Assembly: GCA_038503075.1 (NCBI GenBank) | Contig: JBCAML010000010.1 | Span: 868,001-932,000, forward strand | Direction: 5' to 3' | DNA: 64,000 nucleotides | Source: Gyromitra esculenta | Taxonomy: Eukaryota; Ascomycota; Pezizomycetes; Pezizales; Discinaceae | In this document: in pieces, positions 13,188-25,800 of the stretch | Layout: every line of letters begins with the position of its first letter | Numbering within the stretch: the stretch's first letter is position 1 | Notes under the pieces: generated by a model | What the model was told of the DNA's origin: nothing | What the model saw: the letters and a program-made list of their open reading frames with translations, nothing else | Database searches by the model: none | Program-made: the position numbers and the translations under genes

Positions 13188-14154
13188 AAGGTAGGATTGG
13201 CGGATATTTTTTAATGGGAGAGCGTGTGCGTGGGGAGTTTTTTTTCATAGCCTCCGATTTGATAAAGCTTTAGAAAGGCGTTAGATTTATTGTTGTTTCT
13301 CTATTCTTCTTGTTTACAGGAGCTATGAAGGTCATTACTGTGGGTTTTATCTTACCTGTGCATGGAAAAGGATGATGAGGTTGAGGACGTATTGATTGTA
13401 TGGCAGAACGATGCCCTTGAGGAGAAAGGTACCATGGTAGGCAGGCGTCACAAGTCATTCTTTGGTATAGTTTTTATTTACTTTTTTGTTTTGCTGTTTC
13501 GTTTCACTATGGTTTTTATTTGGCGGCTGGAGATGTGCCATGAAGAAACTTGTATGCCTCACTACGCAAGCTTATTAGAGATCGGGTAGTTTTTCTTCTT
13601 TTCATTTCTATATATTTTCTCTGTAGATTGTAAATAACTCACGACGCTGGGGGTTTCTGAATAATTGCTACCGGTCTCGGTTCCGTGGTTCTGATACCAA
13701 ACCATATGCCTCGCTAAGGACCTGGCTGCCTCGCACAGGCACAAAATGTATTTTTGGCGACCGCAAGCTGTTGGAACACTATTTTTTATAGTAAGGGCAT
13801 TGCTGTGTGGGGCTTAGCACTTCCCAATGATCAGCAGCGCCCTGATGATTTTCCTTTTGCGCCATTCTTGATGTGTGAAAGTGAATCTGGGCAGTGAGAT
13901 ACGGCGTAGAATGGGAGGCGGCACTAGCTATATACATACGGGCCGTCAAGTCCTCGAGCTCATTCCTGAAGGATTTCGTACCAGACAGACCGACATCCAC
14001 GGAAAGTAGAAGAGCTCACGTTACAGTTACAGTTACAACTACAGCTACCTAGGAGCCGCATCGAGGAAGGATAGCCCCTGACGTGACGACCTAGAGCAGC
14101 GAGATAACCACGAGAAAACACTTCCAACAGAGCCTCAATATACCACAGGACGCG
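13188..14154. other. intergenic region between kinesin-3 and the Sel1-repeat gene
   Basis: 967 bp with the kinesin 3' flank (T-rich to about 13620) and the upstream region of the next gene. No domain-bearing open frame. A short imperfect ACAGTTACAG-type repeat lies at about 14021-14046. Confidence 0.4.
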
Positions 14155-16189
14155 ATGCCTACGCATGACAGGATGAGCATGAAGGGCGTGAAGGGTGAGC
14201 TGAAAGGCATGTTCAAAAAGGATGAAAAGAAGGCAAATACGGCACAAAATCCAGAGATCACGTTTATGCGAAGCGATACTGCAAGTTTCCCCTTCACTCA
14301 CGTCTAGTATCAGAACTAGGAGAAAAGCAGCTTTCATGGCTAACACGAAGCTTTAGACCTCAGAGATACCCATCCATATAGACACGGGTTTTACTGAGGG
14401 GCAAACACGCTCACATCCGCAACAGAGCAGTAGACCATCACTGGACAAATCTCGACCTAAATCACCTTTAACGGATCGTTTCCGAGACTCATTCCATCAC
14501 TTTGGCCGTCCCCGGTCTAAATCATCGGTGTATGTCCCACAGGGCATGCCGGAAATCGTCAATGGGGCTGGTGAAGAGCAGTGGGAACACAGGGCGGCCC
14601 TCCTAGCGCAAGGCGGGCAATCAAGCTCCACGGTCAGCTTAAAAAAGACCGAAGAGCTCCCTCTGGATGGTGGCGAGCGTAAGAAAAGCCAGAGTGTCGT
14701 TGACGCTGTAAATACCGACGTAAGTATACAGATCTCCGATGTAGATCCTTCACTGCCGATGCTAAATGTGGATCGAATGAACAGGACAATATTCAAGAAG
14801 CCATTCGTCTTCACGAAACTGGAGGTACGTAGGTGGGTTCGGTTGTATTTTTGTTGGGCTGAAAGAGCAAAGGGTGGATGGATGGAGCAGAAGGGTTGTG
14901 CGGGCAATATGTAGGCCCTGTGTTGAACAAGCATGGCTAATAAGTATGAGCCTATCCAGAGCTGGCGAGGTCCACCCATATATTCGGCAAACTTGCCGAT
15001 GAAAACAATCCTTTGAGCCAAGTTCTCTTTGGTCTTGCCTTAAGGTTCGATCCTTTCGCACTTTCTACTACCAGCATCAAATGATCATGATTCATGATCC
15101 AAGTGCTCTTGCTAGTCAGTGGTTGGCGTAAGGAAGGACAGTTTCACTGATATCCACAATGTAGACATGGATGGGGAATCGAACCGGATCTTCCCAGAGC
15201 ACTCACTTACCTCCAAGCCGCCGCTCGCAACTCGGCGGCTGTCGAAGAGCAAGCTCTGGCTGCGGGAATGAAGAAAGGTGGATCTGCGAAAGGTGAACTG
15301 GTTCTTGCTATTTTTGAGCTGGGGAACTGTTTCCGGCACGCGTGGGGTGTTGAGAAGGATCCTGTCGCTGCGAGAGAGTACTACGAGACGGCTGCCAACC
15401 TAGGGGACGCTGACGCGCAGAACGAGGTCGCGTGGTGCTATGTAGAAGGTTTCGGCTGCAAGAAGGATAAGGTCAGTATCTAATCGTAACCCCTTACAAG
15501 CCTCATCCTCGCAGCTTCACCCATCTCCCAATATACCCTGTCGATCTACATACCAGCCTCAAGCTTGCGCTCGGAACTTCTTATCCTCCGGGACTGATCA
15601 TCCGAGTTGATGACGGAGGAGTGCTAGGGTGTTCGACATTTAATCTTTTGGGAAGATTTGGAAAGAGGACACGAGCAATCAACCTTATCCATGGAAACCC
15701 TTGGTTATTCGAGAAAGAAGCCAAAAATTCACAAGGAACCATGCTGATGCAAAGAAAAATCGACCGGGATCTACCCGGTTTCGGTTTCACACTCTATTCT
15801 AGTACAAAGCCGCAAAATTTTACCGCATGGCCGAAAAGCAAGGCAACAAGATTCTCGGAAATAGTTGGTAAGCAAGCCCTTCGCTTTCTCCCGCCATTCC
15901 CTGGAATCATAATCCCAGTCAATATTTTATTTTATCTTTACTTTTGGCATTGGCTTCGATCGGTCGGGGTTGAAGTTTATTTCGGGGAGCGTGGGGTGAT
16001 CCGCTGAGTAACCTACTTTTTGGGTGTGGTTTATCCAGCCATCCCGACGCTTTCTCTGTTTGTCTTTGATTGATTGTTTGCTATTTGCTTATTCTGTCTG
16101 GATCACCGTGAGGCTGACGTTCCTTTACTGCTTTTTTTCTTCCTTTTCTTACCAGGATATACAAGGACAAGTACATGAAAGACGATTGA
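14155..16189 (+). CDS. Sel1-repeat protein (fungal Dsf2-like family)
   Basis: Sel1-like repeats form a helical scaffold for protein interactions. Seven exons: 14155-14301, 14357-14719, 14785-14824, 14960-15044, 15165-15471, 15803-15867 and 16156-16189, giving 346 aa. The N-terminal third is Ser/Lys-rich and probably disordered; then come EEQWEHRAALLAQG, DNIQEAIRLHETGELARS, THIFGKLADENNPLSQ, HGWGIEPDLPRALTYLQ, AAVEEQALAAGMKKGG, LAIFELGNCFRHAWGVEKD, EYYETAANLGDADAQNE, FYRMAEKQGNK and the end NSWIYKDKYMKDD. This order is that of a family widely conserved in filamentous ascomycetes and related to yeast Dsf2; its biochemical role is not established. Exons 3-7 are well anchored by conservation. Exon 1 is less sure: its intron uses donor GTCTAG with a good GCTAAC branch and TTTAG acceptor, and further upstream coding exons cannot be excluded. 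Confidence 0.82.
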
Positions 16190-17549
16190 GATGGGAAAAC
16201 GCCCATGGTCTAGATGTGATGCGCGAAAACGCCATAATCTAGAATCTCGGTAGACTTTTCCCGTCTCCGCTAAATTTGAAATCTTGAGGGAAGGTGCTTG
16301 ACAGTGGACTGTGATACCCTTGGTGGGAGCGAGAGATATGATATCATGGAGGTGATAGGATTATGTTCTTTCAATTTATTTGTTCAAACTACCTAGTCTA
16401 TCGTAATAAAATGTAAGGAGAAATGAGTATTGATCAAGTACAGTAGTAATAATTGTGTTTGAGAGAGGAAAAACTAGTATTCTGAAAAAACCACATTTTG
16501 TCATGCTGAAAAGGCTCCCTTCCCCACCATCACCAAAAAAGTTTTATCGAAAAAGCGAGAGAAAAAGAATGCTATCCTCAAATTAAAAAAAGAAGCCAAT
16601 TCAACACACAGAACTAACAAACAAGAACAGATCAAGCCAAGCCTGAAGATAAAAAATAACAAAGAAATTCGTTTATCGTCGTCTCGTCGTGACTTCGTAA
16701 CTCCGTATCGGTCGTAAACATCGTACTCAAAAAGCAGCAAAAACAGATAAGTAATAAAAGCAAAACAACAAGTAAAAAGCAGAAGCCCCCGAAGAAAAAA
16801 TATGCCCAACCGAATTTAATTACAGAGAAAGAACCGAGAAATCAAAACTCGAAGAGGCCGCCGAGGTGCCAACCTGCAGACCCGCCACAGGTACAGCTTA
16901 ATACCGTGGAGAATATAAAGTGTAGAAGAAAACGCAAACGCAAAAATACAGAAGCAAAAAAACAACGCGCGCAATAGACAACTCAAGGTTACGAAGTGAA
17001 ACGCTGAAATCAAAAACGCAAAAATCAAAAGCAGGAAGATCAAAACCAATTTCCAGTGCTATGCCGCCGCCGCCGCCGCCAAGTCCAAATTGCTGAAGAA
17101 TACCACTCATCAGACCACCCAATTTCGTCGTCAAAATCGTAAATATAGTGCGTCGTTCCATCGTCGATCGCAATCCAATCCAGTCCAGTCGCTAAAATAA
17201 CAAAACTCCACACCATTCGTGGATAGCCAGAACACCCCGCACCAGCCAGTCAAGAAATCGAGCCATCCTCCTAGCGTCTATATCTAGAGAAGGAAGGAAG
17301 GATCAAATCCCTTTCATGACAAAACAAATAACAAAGGAAAGATGTTGAAGGTGAAGACCCAAGTAGATCATCGTCGGCTCATGGAGCTCACATGAAACGT
17401 GATCCAAAAACTCTTGAAGAGTTTGTGTATTCCGTTCATCGACGACAAGGAGTGAAGAAGACGCAAGGAGAGAAAAAATCGCGTTTAGCAAAGTCCGTTT
17501 GGGGTGTCTAGTGTCTCCATCGAAAAAAAAAAGCATGAAAAGTATCGAT
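16190..17549. other. convergent 3' flanks of the Sel1-repeat gene and the bZIP gene
   Basis: 1360 bp with no supportable gene. The stretch 16500-17200 is strongly A-rich on the plus strand and includes a (CCG)n run at about 17060-17080. It could be the 3' UTR of the bZIP gene, but that is only a guess from position. Confidence 0.4.
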
Positions 17550-19604
17550 CTATACTGCGCTATCGCCATATCCACCACCTTCATTCGATGTCTTTACTTT
17601 GGTGTCTGATTGCGCTCGGGCAGCAAAGGCAGCAAAGCGTCGTACAACCTCAGCATCGACCTTATCCCAAAGAAGTGACCGTGTGTAGACCTCGGCAGCA
17701 GAACTCTTGCTATTTCGCATAGAAGCTAGGCCCTCTTCGAGATGTCGTCGTCCATGTTGAGAAATTGGCTCGGGGTCACGAAGGAAGTTGTTTGAAGTTA
17801 CGTCGTTGTATTCGGCAGGAGTCAGTTGCATGAACTGCTCATGTTGCTGCTCCGTTGTTGGTTTACCATCAAGTTGTGCGTTTAACATAGCCAGCGAAGA
17901 ATCAAGTCCAACCATCTGTGGTACTACCGATTTGGCAACTACCCAATCAGAAGTGGAGGATTCGTCAGCAACCTCAACACGGTTGGCGACCATAGAAGTG
18001 ACGCCGGCATCTTGAAAAATGTTGTTCAGAACGTTGGCAGAAGCAGTTTGCAGCTGCTTGGGCAGAGGAGGCAAAGAGTGGACCGAAGATTTTGAGGAGG
18101 CGACGAATGCACCACACAACAGGAGCTGAAAAACAAACGGTTAGTAAAGATACCATGTGACGAGCGGATAGAGAATGACATACAATAAGTAAAAGACCAG
18201 GAGCTGCAGCTGGCTTGTCAGAGTCATTGAGCGATTGGATCTTCTCGGCCTTAATAGAAACATCGGAGTTCGACATCTGCATAGGATCATTCCAGTAGTC
18301 ACCGCTAAGGTCAAAGTCTGTATCCAAGCCAAAGTCGTCACTGAAACCAGAGGAGCTAGCGCCATGGGCCATAGGAGTACGCTCAAGAGTATCTTGCATC
18401 TTCTGAAGCTGTTCCTGGAGATAGGTGTTCTTCTTGCGAAGCTCGCCAGTCTCGATGGTGTGGTTGCGGACCATATCCTCCTTCTCCATCTGCAGATTCT
18501 CGGCCTTGTGAGCCAGGAAGTCCCGCTCACGAGCGAGAGCCTCAAATCTTTGATGAAGAGCCTCCTCTTGCATCGTCATTGCCTGAAGTTTGTCTTCAAG
18601 CTCTTGGATGACGGCGCTGTGTATTTTTTTCTCCTCCTCGAGGCGCTCAGTGTGTTGCTTCTTGCGCTGGCGAGAATCGAGACTTAAGACACATAAAGGT
18701 CAGTGGCAGTTAATAAGGTAATAAAATGCATGTTATAAACTTACGCAGCCTGTCTGTTTCGCAGTAGTCTCTTCTGCTGCTTCAGTTCTTTGATCTCATT
18801 GTCATCATTTGATCGGGCAATCAACTGGTCAATGTTCATCAAAGTTCGCTCAGCCGGGATATCAAATCTAGCATTCTTCTTTCGGATGCCGTCTCGTCGC
18901 ATAACATGTAGAGGGGAGTGCGCTCTCGGGCCCGGGCTCTGTGGTCGCATCCTCTTCTGCATCGGCTGTCCATCATGTTCGGCGCCAGTTGCCTGTTGCC
19001 AATCCTTCTGCGCTGGTGTCGAGGGCATCGAGCTGTTTAGGCTTGACTGGAAGACGGTAGCATGAGGAGTAATGTGGATGTTATTATCGAAAGCACCTGC
19101 AGGGCTCGCGGAGATCGCAGGAGCCAAATATGCAGAGCCATCTTCAAACGTCGAATGAGGGAAAGCATTGTTGTCGTATGATGCTGGGGCAGGAGTGCAC
19201 GAGCCCGAGGCACCATGGTTCGACGACCATGAACCGTTCTGCTGTGCGTAGGAAGGTTGAGCTTGCTCAAGCTTGATAAACGGGTTGTTTGTGCCGTTGC
19301 TATGCTCAAACGTAGCTGCTGGTACAGCAGCAGCATCGTCGGCTGGTCCAGCCATACCCATATCATGATCAAAATCCCAGTCATTTGAAGGAGAAAAGAT
19401 GGCCGACGGCTCCAGTAATGATGATGATGGGCGTCGTCGGTCAATCGGGGACATATCAAGGGCTGAGTCAATGAGATTGTTGTCGAGGATATTATCATCA
19501 AGGATCGACGACTCATCATCATCTAGCCATGTCCGCCGTGTGTCTACAGAAAGACTGTGCTGGAGGTATTGTTCCATCTGGAACGGGTGGTATCCTGAAG
19601 CCAT
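17550..19604 (-). CDS. bZIP transcription factor with a predicted membrane segment
   Basis: Three exons: 19604-18745, 18682-18184 and 18125-17550, giving 644 aa. The N-terminal 270 residues are acidic, Asp/Ser-rich and probably an activation region; they contain a sumoylation-type IKLE motif (Lys111). The basic region spans intron 1: LKQQKRLLRNRQAA then LDSRQRKKQHTERLEEEKK, with the bZIP signature Asn283-x7-Arg291, followed by about 90 residues of leucine zipper and coiled coil rich in Glu, Lys and Leu. A second IKAE motif is at Lys431. At about 445-462 lies a hydrophobic run APGLLLILLLCGAFVAS, assembled across intron 2, long enough for one membrane span. The 180-residue remainder has no domain I recognise. 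The layout resembles ATF6/CREB3 membrane-held bZIP factors; this is an inference. bZIP identity is firm, the target genes and membrane role are not. Confidence 0.9.
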
Positions 19605-19854
19605 TTTGTAGGCGTGTGCTATGGGAGAGGGGATATCGTGAAGTAAGCGAGGAGGAATAAAATAATATCAACGCAGTCCAGCGGATGGGTAAGTTGATTG
19701 AAGATGTAGTTCGGTTCTTCGTGACGATGGTCTATACCGACAAATGGGTCGTCTCTTAAAACGGCGTATACACGTTTGGGTCTGGGGAGAGAAATGGAAT
19801 GGGAGGGGAAAACGGTCGAGAGATATGGAAAACCAGCGTACAGAGTCGGAAGGG

Positions 19855-19862
19855 CTATATAG
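19855..19862 (-). promoter_or_regulatory. TATA-like box upstream of the bZIP gene
   Basis: CTATATAG lies 251 bp upstream of the bZIP start codon and reads the same on both strands. If used, the leader would be about 220 nt. I see no ATG on the minus strand between about 19605 and 19830, so that leader would lack upstream ORFs. The role is inferred from position and sequence. Confidence 0.35.
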
Positions 19863-19997
19863 CATATAGTGGGCCAAAGGGCTTGGCTGCTGCTGACCCC
19901 CTCACACAGAAATGTTCCCAACCCAACCCAACCCGCGCTCACTGCCCTCCCCCAATCCGATACAGTATGGACCATGTCTAGGAGGGGAGCGTGCTTC

Positions 19998-20020
19998 CTG
20001 CTGCTGCTGCTGCTGCTGCT
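19998..20020. repeat. (CTG)n microsatellite
   Basis: Seven uninterrupted CTG units plus CT, about 390 bp upstream of the bZIP start codon. It would be CAG on the strand read by the bZIP gene. It is outside any supported coding region. Confidence 0.9.
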
Positions 20021-22803
20021 AGGGGACGATGGTTCTCAACCTGCAGCAATGTGTTTGATTCGTTGGCACAGTGCCCCCCTCCATCACCCCCTCCCTTCTC
20101 TCCATCCATTCAGCATGCCTGCCACAAGAAGCACCTGCCCTGCACTTCCATTCGAGAGGGCCAGCTGCTGCGACCACCGGGAAAGGAGGAGACATGCGGT
20201 CAGGACCTCTCGATAATCAGAAATTGGTGGGTATTAGAATAGAAAAAAAAGCCCCTCCTTCTTCTAAACTCGCGGCCTCCACTAAGAAGTACTTTCCACC
20301 CCTCCTTTTCCCCCATGTAAATGTGCTTTTTCGACTGGTCCTCCCTGAGTGAGTCCATCGCGCGAGGCTGGCTCGTCGAGCGTCGGATTCGAACGAACGA
20401 GGATCCATCATGCTGAGTCTCACGAGCTGTGTCCCAGCCGAGCAGTCTGCCCCAGTCCGTATTGACCATTCGCAGCCCTTTTCTCAACGCAGCGAATCGA
20501 TGTTTCGCCTTCTGTCAGTGCCGTAAGCGTGTCGTAGTCCGTATGTCGGCCTCTCGGCGCCGTGACCATTTGTCAATCCTCCAGAGAGAAACTTTTTGGA
20601 TTGCGCTCGCAAAATTCCGGATTCCCCATATTCTTCTCATCGGGATATCCGGCTAGAAATCTGCGCTGATCCCTAGTCTCCCATCATCCAAGAGCCTATT
20701 CTGCTCCAAGAGCCATATCTGGGATGCGCCTTTTTTTATTATCTTTATTTCTTCCCCGATATTTTTGCCCACCGATAATTATTTTTAATTATTTTTTGAA
20801 TGAAGGGTGTCGATTTGGCTGACAGCGCGCAGCTTAGAGCAAGGTTCTCCATGTCCGCGGCGCACCATTTTGCCTTGATTTTTTCTTTTTGCAACCGTTT
20901 CTGAGCTTCCATAGAGATTTCTTGCGACCCACCCTAATTGTGCGCGTCTTGCTTGATCGCCCCTCCACGAAAAACCAGACAGGGTCTGGCGTAACCTGTA
21001 AGAAGAGAAGACATCATCCCAACCAACCTTGAGCTTGCTTGCAACAAGAAAAAAAGAAAAAAGAAAAAGCGGGAGACAAAGAAGTACTGAATAGTGACCA
21101 AAAGTGACAAGATGAAAATCGTCCCAAAAAAAAACACCGCTAATTGTTGCAGATTACTGCGGGAGCTCCCTCAAAAGTATCACCTCTCCAACAAAAGCCT
21201 TGATGCTGGTGTCTCAATATGGTGTCCATTCACAAACATTATCAAACATGGGCAATTACCTTAGCTAAAGCAAGAATAAACAAGGGAAGGGAAACTGCGG
21301 GTACTGGTACGCGAAGAAAAAATAGCAAGCAGCGAATAGTAGTGCAGCTGCATTAAACAGAGAAGAGTAGTACAAACGGATTTGAAAACCCCCAACCCAA
21401 TAAGCGAAAATCGATCCACGCGCGCGTGAGCAGATCTCGAGGAACTAAGGATAGCTAAAACACCAACCTTTTCTCTGTGTTCCGAATGGACGCGCTCGTC
21501 TGAGGATGATCTAGTTTGGTCGCCTTGCTCTCGCGTCTCGGTAGGTCTTTTTTGTCTGTTCGCGCGGTGGACCGTCCATCATTCATCGTGAAAATGACGG
21601 CGGCGAAAAAAAGCCACCATCCAAGGTCGCAAACCCCCCATCACAGCTTCGAGCTGCTCCAAACAGCCTTCCCGTCCGCCCTCGCGCACCGCCCCAAGCA
21701 ACGATTATCACGCAAGACTCCCAGGCAGGATACCTTCCGCCGCTCCCTGTTGCCGACCGAGAGAGGTTATCCCACTAACCAGGACTTCAAGCGATTGGTC
21801 CGAGTTCTCCAACTATCCATCAATCCCGTATCAATCAACCCTTTCCGCCCCACGCCTGATCACGGTTACGGAACTCTGCCCTTTGCGCCTTTCCCCTCTT
21901 TGATCTGAACCCCCTGCAAGTATTGGTTCGAGTTTCCGTAAAGGTGATAGGGTGGGCCCCAGGATAAACAGCGCAAAGCCCCCTTCCTGGGTCTTAGAGT
22001 CCATCCCCCACGGGCCTTTTGGGCGTGATTTTCATGACGCGTCTGGCGCTGCCCAATCCGGACCTTTTGGCGATGTCACGTCGCCTGTCACCGTGAGAGC
22101 CTGTTCCCATTTTCTTTTTTCCTTTTGGTGCGAAAGAGCCGAATTATTTCCTTTTTTAGGTCGTCCGGTTTCCTGTTTTTCGATACTTTTGCTTATTTTG
22201 GTTCAGTGCTGATGTCGCGCGAGGGTAGTCGAGATCGGTACGGTTGAAGTGCCGAGAAATGTAGAAAAGGGAAGGGAAAAATTTTTCCCACTGCTTTCAC
22301 CGTCGGCAGGATTTCGCGTCCGCGCGCTGCGCGTTCAGGCATGTACATGATGTGCCTGTACATGTATGTATCAGATGTGCATAGTAAAGAGCGCCGGTGG
22401 GCCTACCCATCGCCCATGATTTGCTGCTCTTTGACTGAGACAGCTTAAAGTGTACTTTGGGAATGTACTTGCCATACCCTTAAGCTAGAATTCCACGCTT
22501 CATCGCCCGATGTAGGCCGCTAAAATAAATCTCCGGCGATATCTGTGCAAAAAGAGCCAATGCTCACGCTCTGTGTTCCGATAACCACGGGTAATGATCG
22601 CGAGGTGTCGCCCATGATGTACTTGATACTTGGGGTACATGGGCTAACCTCTCGCTCGGACCGATCCTGCTCCGAGACAGGTTAAACTTATCGGTCGGCA
22701 GCTGGCTTTATCGCGAACAGTCTACTGGTCCCCACCAAAGCGCTACCTACTACCCCACTGCCGTTTACTATCTGTCTACTCTCCCCGAGACGACAAGGCA
22801 GTA

Positions 22804-22830
22804 CATGTGTGTACTCAGCTTGTACACACA
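22804..22830. repeat. perfect 9-bp hairpin in a TGTAC-rich tract
   Basis: TGTGTGTAC at 22806-22814 pairs perfectly with GTACACACA at 22822-22830 across a 7-nt loop. The neighbourhood 22340-22840 has several further GTACAT/ATGTAC units, including a CAGGCA...TGCCTG hairpin at about 22337-22358. No function is known to me. Confidence 0.6.
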
Positions 22831-25800
22831 AGATTGTACATCGGTCGTCCCAACCCAATAGACCGAACGGCCCCCGAAAAACCTGAAGCCACAGAAGTGA
22901 AACATAGCAAGAAATATAACTCTTTTACAACCGTACTGTAGTGAACTCGAGACCTAAAGCGAGAAACAGAAAGTGGAGGGGGCAAACACCACTTGACGAA
23001 TGATCAGATCCGATACCGCGCCCCGCCTTCTTCCCCACCCTTTTTTGGATTTCTGGATTTCTCTTGTTTACCGAGCTCGGGCGGGACGGAAGCTCCCAAC
23101 TTCTCGATAAACTTTCCCAAGCCTCATCAACGCATTTGTTGGTGATACAGCATAAGAGCTGAATGGTGTGTCGGGGGGAAGTGAGCGGTTCTGTCACAGA
23201 GGTCCATGATTGACGTAGTCTCGCCAACCTTCTTTCGCTTCTGGAGGAGCTGATAATCATGCAGTACAGATTTGAATTCCATTGAGGCCGGGTTTGGAAT
23301 CGATACCTTGAAGCTCAGAGGTATAAGGGTTTTCACGAGCGTTATGAGGTTGCTTTTTATTCCCGTCACCAAGAATTGTAATTAGGACCTCACCAAAAAT
23401 CTATAGCATTCCACCATTTAAAGTCGTCCCGACCGCCAGTACGATTTCCGGTAAAAACTTCGGACGCCTTAAATTTCGATACTTCGTCCCAATTGCTCTT
23501 GATACCAGTCTCTTATCCGGTGTCTCCCCGACGGCCGATTCATGGCCCGTATCGAAAAGAAAAAAAATAGTCCCATTAAGGGACAGGAATCAAGAACGCA
23601 GAGCACAAAATATGGAACGAAAACTGCTTACTACTGGCCTATGTGAGCAGTAGCCGAGGTTCACCAATACAGAAGCGAAACTGATCCGGTGAGTTCTTCG
23701 ATCTCCATCAATCTAGCAGATCTGCTAATCGAATGTCAAATTTATCAACAAATGAAACACGACGAAGACCCGGTTGAAGTCCCCCAGAACTCGGGCGCAC
23801 GATATGTCAAGCCTTTTTTGAGTGGCTCGTGAAAGAGGCTAAAATACTCAGATACTTAAGGTGTAATCCTTCGGGCACAATACCCCTCCTCTCCATCTCG
23901 CATAACGTTTCATCTGAACCTTGATTCATGTTCGATCTTTCGATCTTCCTGTGCAGGTAATATGCGTAATGACAGTTCCGGATTGTGGCATCTGCGATGA
24001 AAAGATTTTCTATACTGCATTGGAGATCATTAAACATGTGCATTCCAACACCATCGGTCCTATCATATTTTGCCGTCGTCAACATCTAACTGCCCAAGAC
24101 TTTGGTAAAACGCTCACGTACTTCGTACGGAAACGGCGGGCCGGGAAAATAGAACACATCTAAAAACCTTTAACTGTTGCTGATAGGTCCTTTTAAACAA
24201 AGGCCCATCATAGCAGACGTAGGCAGAAATCCCAAATAGCCATCAGGCATGTGATTTTCTTGTTCCAAGTGTCTGTATCAATGTGAGTTCTTACATCAGC
24301 ATTGGCTGTTCTTACCACTTGTAGCTGATGATTCGCCATTGGGTGGTCATTTCTTGCCACAGGCGAATGACTCAATTCATGTTGAAGTGAGAGTAGGCAG
24401 AAAACTGCAATTCGATCGTGGGGCTGGAACTAATGGAACAGCGAAAAAAAATTCCACTCATCTCAATCTTAAATTTCCCCAGAAGCATCTCTCCTGTGCC
24501 TTTGAACCAAACATTGCTGCTGCTGCAATCGGTACGATGCCATCTCAGCGCTGTGAAGCACACACTGTGAGACAAGTCCTTGCAGCTGCGGCCGTGAATT
24601 GGTACTTTTGTTTACTCTTTCGTCTCCTCGGTACATGGGTTTGAGGTTGAAGGGTGGTAGTGATGTGTGTCCAGGGATGCTGACGATGTAGGAAAGGGTT
24701 AGCGGAGGTTGCGGTTGAATTAAGCATGTAGTACTTGGTCCGTGCGTCTCTGGCTTCTCGAAGCCTTTGCGGCACTTGGCGTAACGATATTGCGCACCCT
24801 CCATCCCCTGAAAGGACACCGTAAGGCTGATTGGCAGTTCTCAACGCTTCCTGGAATTTTGTGACCTTTTTTCGACTGCGATCCTTGCTACAGATCCAAC
24901 GCTTCAATTGAAACTAGAGGTTTGGGTTTCTTCACGGGGTTTTACTTTCGGATGTATGCGGTGCCAGGCCGACGTGATGCCATGCACATGAATTCATCCC
25001 ATTTCCCTCATCACTCATCGGCTCAGCAGCAGGTACCCGCTATCAGCAGAGTAATACATTTCCGTCAATCCCCGAATTGGTACTCTTTTCGACATCGGAC
25101 ATGACGGTGGCGGGTATCTCGAGTATATAAAGCCGGAATTGGTCTTCAATTCTCCCTTCACCGCGAAAATAACACCAATGATATTGGCGAGCTGAAAGAC
25201 ACTGCATTTCCACACCCAGCACCTCGACACAAACGAAACAAGTTCATATACAGTGGAACCGGATGGTAGACCCGGGTATTTACCCGTCGATCAGTTCTGC
25301 GGCGCCTCAACCACTCTTCGCCCGGATTTGGTGGGTGCAATCGCCTTGCATGAACCCTCAAATACCCTCGATAAGAAGATACGGCACCGAGGTATGTAGA
25401 AAGTACGCACAAGCCGCAGGCCATCTCCATAACAGGCTTTCGGGATTTACCCGGCTGAATTCGAGCTTTCAGACTGTTCCTTTTCAAGACACGGTATAGG
25501 TAGTTGCTCATATGTCGTCTAAAGTCAAGGGCAAAATGTGTGTTTAGGTCCGTACAACCGTGTGGGACGACCGTGTGGGACGACTGAAACAAATTGTACC
25601 AGGTCACAAAATCCCACGCTTGATCGGTAAAGTCGGATGTTTTCTTCTTTCGGACAAAGCGCGCAAAGGGTCGGAGATCAGAGATGGGCAGATCTTCCGA
25701 TGCGGAATCCGGATTTCTCGCTGACACTGATACCCCTTGAGTTGTCTATGGCAGTTAAGTCACGGTTTTCCTGGACAGAATCTTAAATTTACCTTACCTT

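Noticed and set aside
23921..24644. Short plus-strand open frames in the 22-27 kb block
   Set aside because: 80-101 codons, no domains, not joined by plausible introns; within chance expectation.
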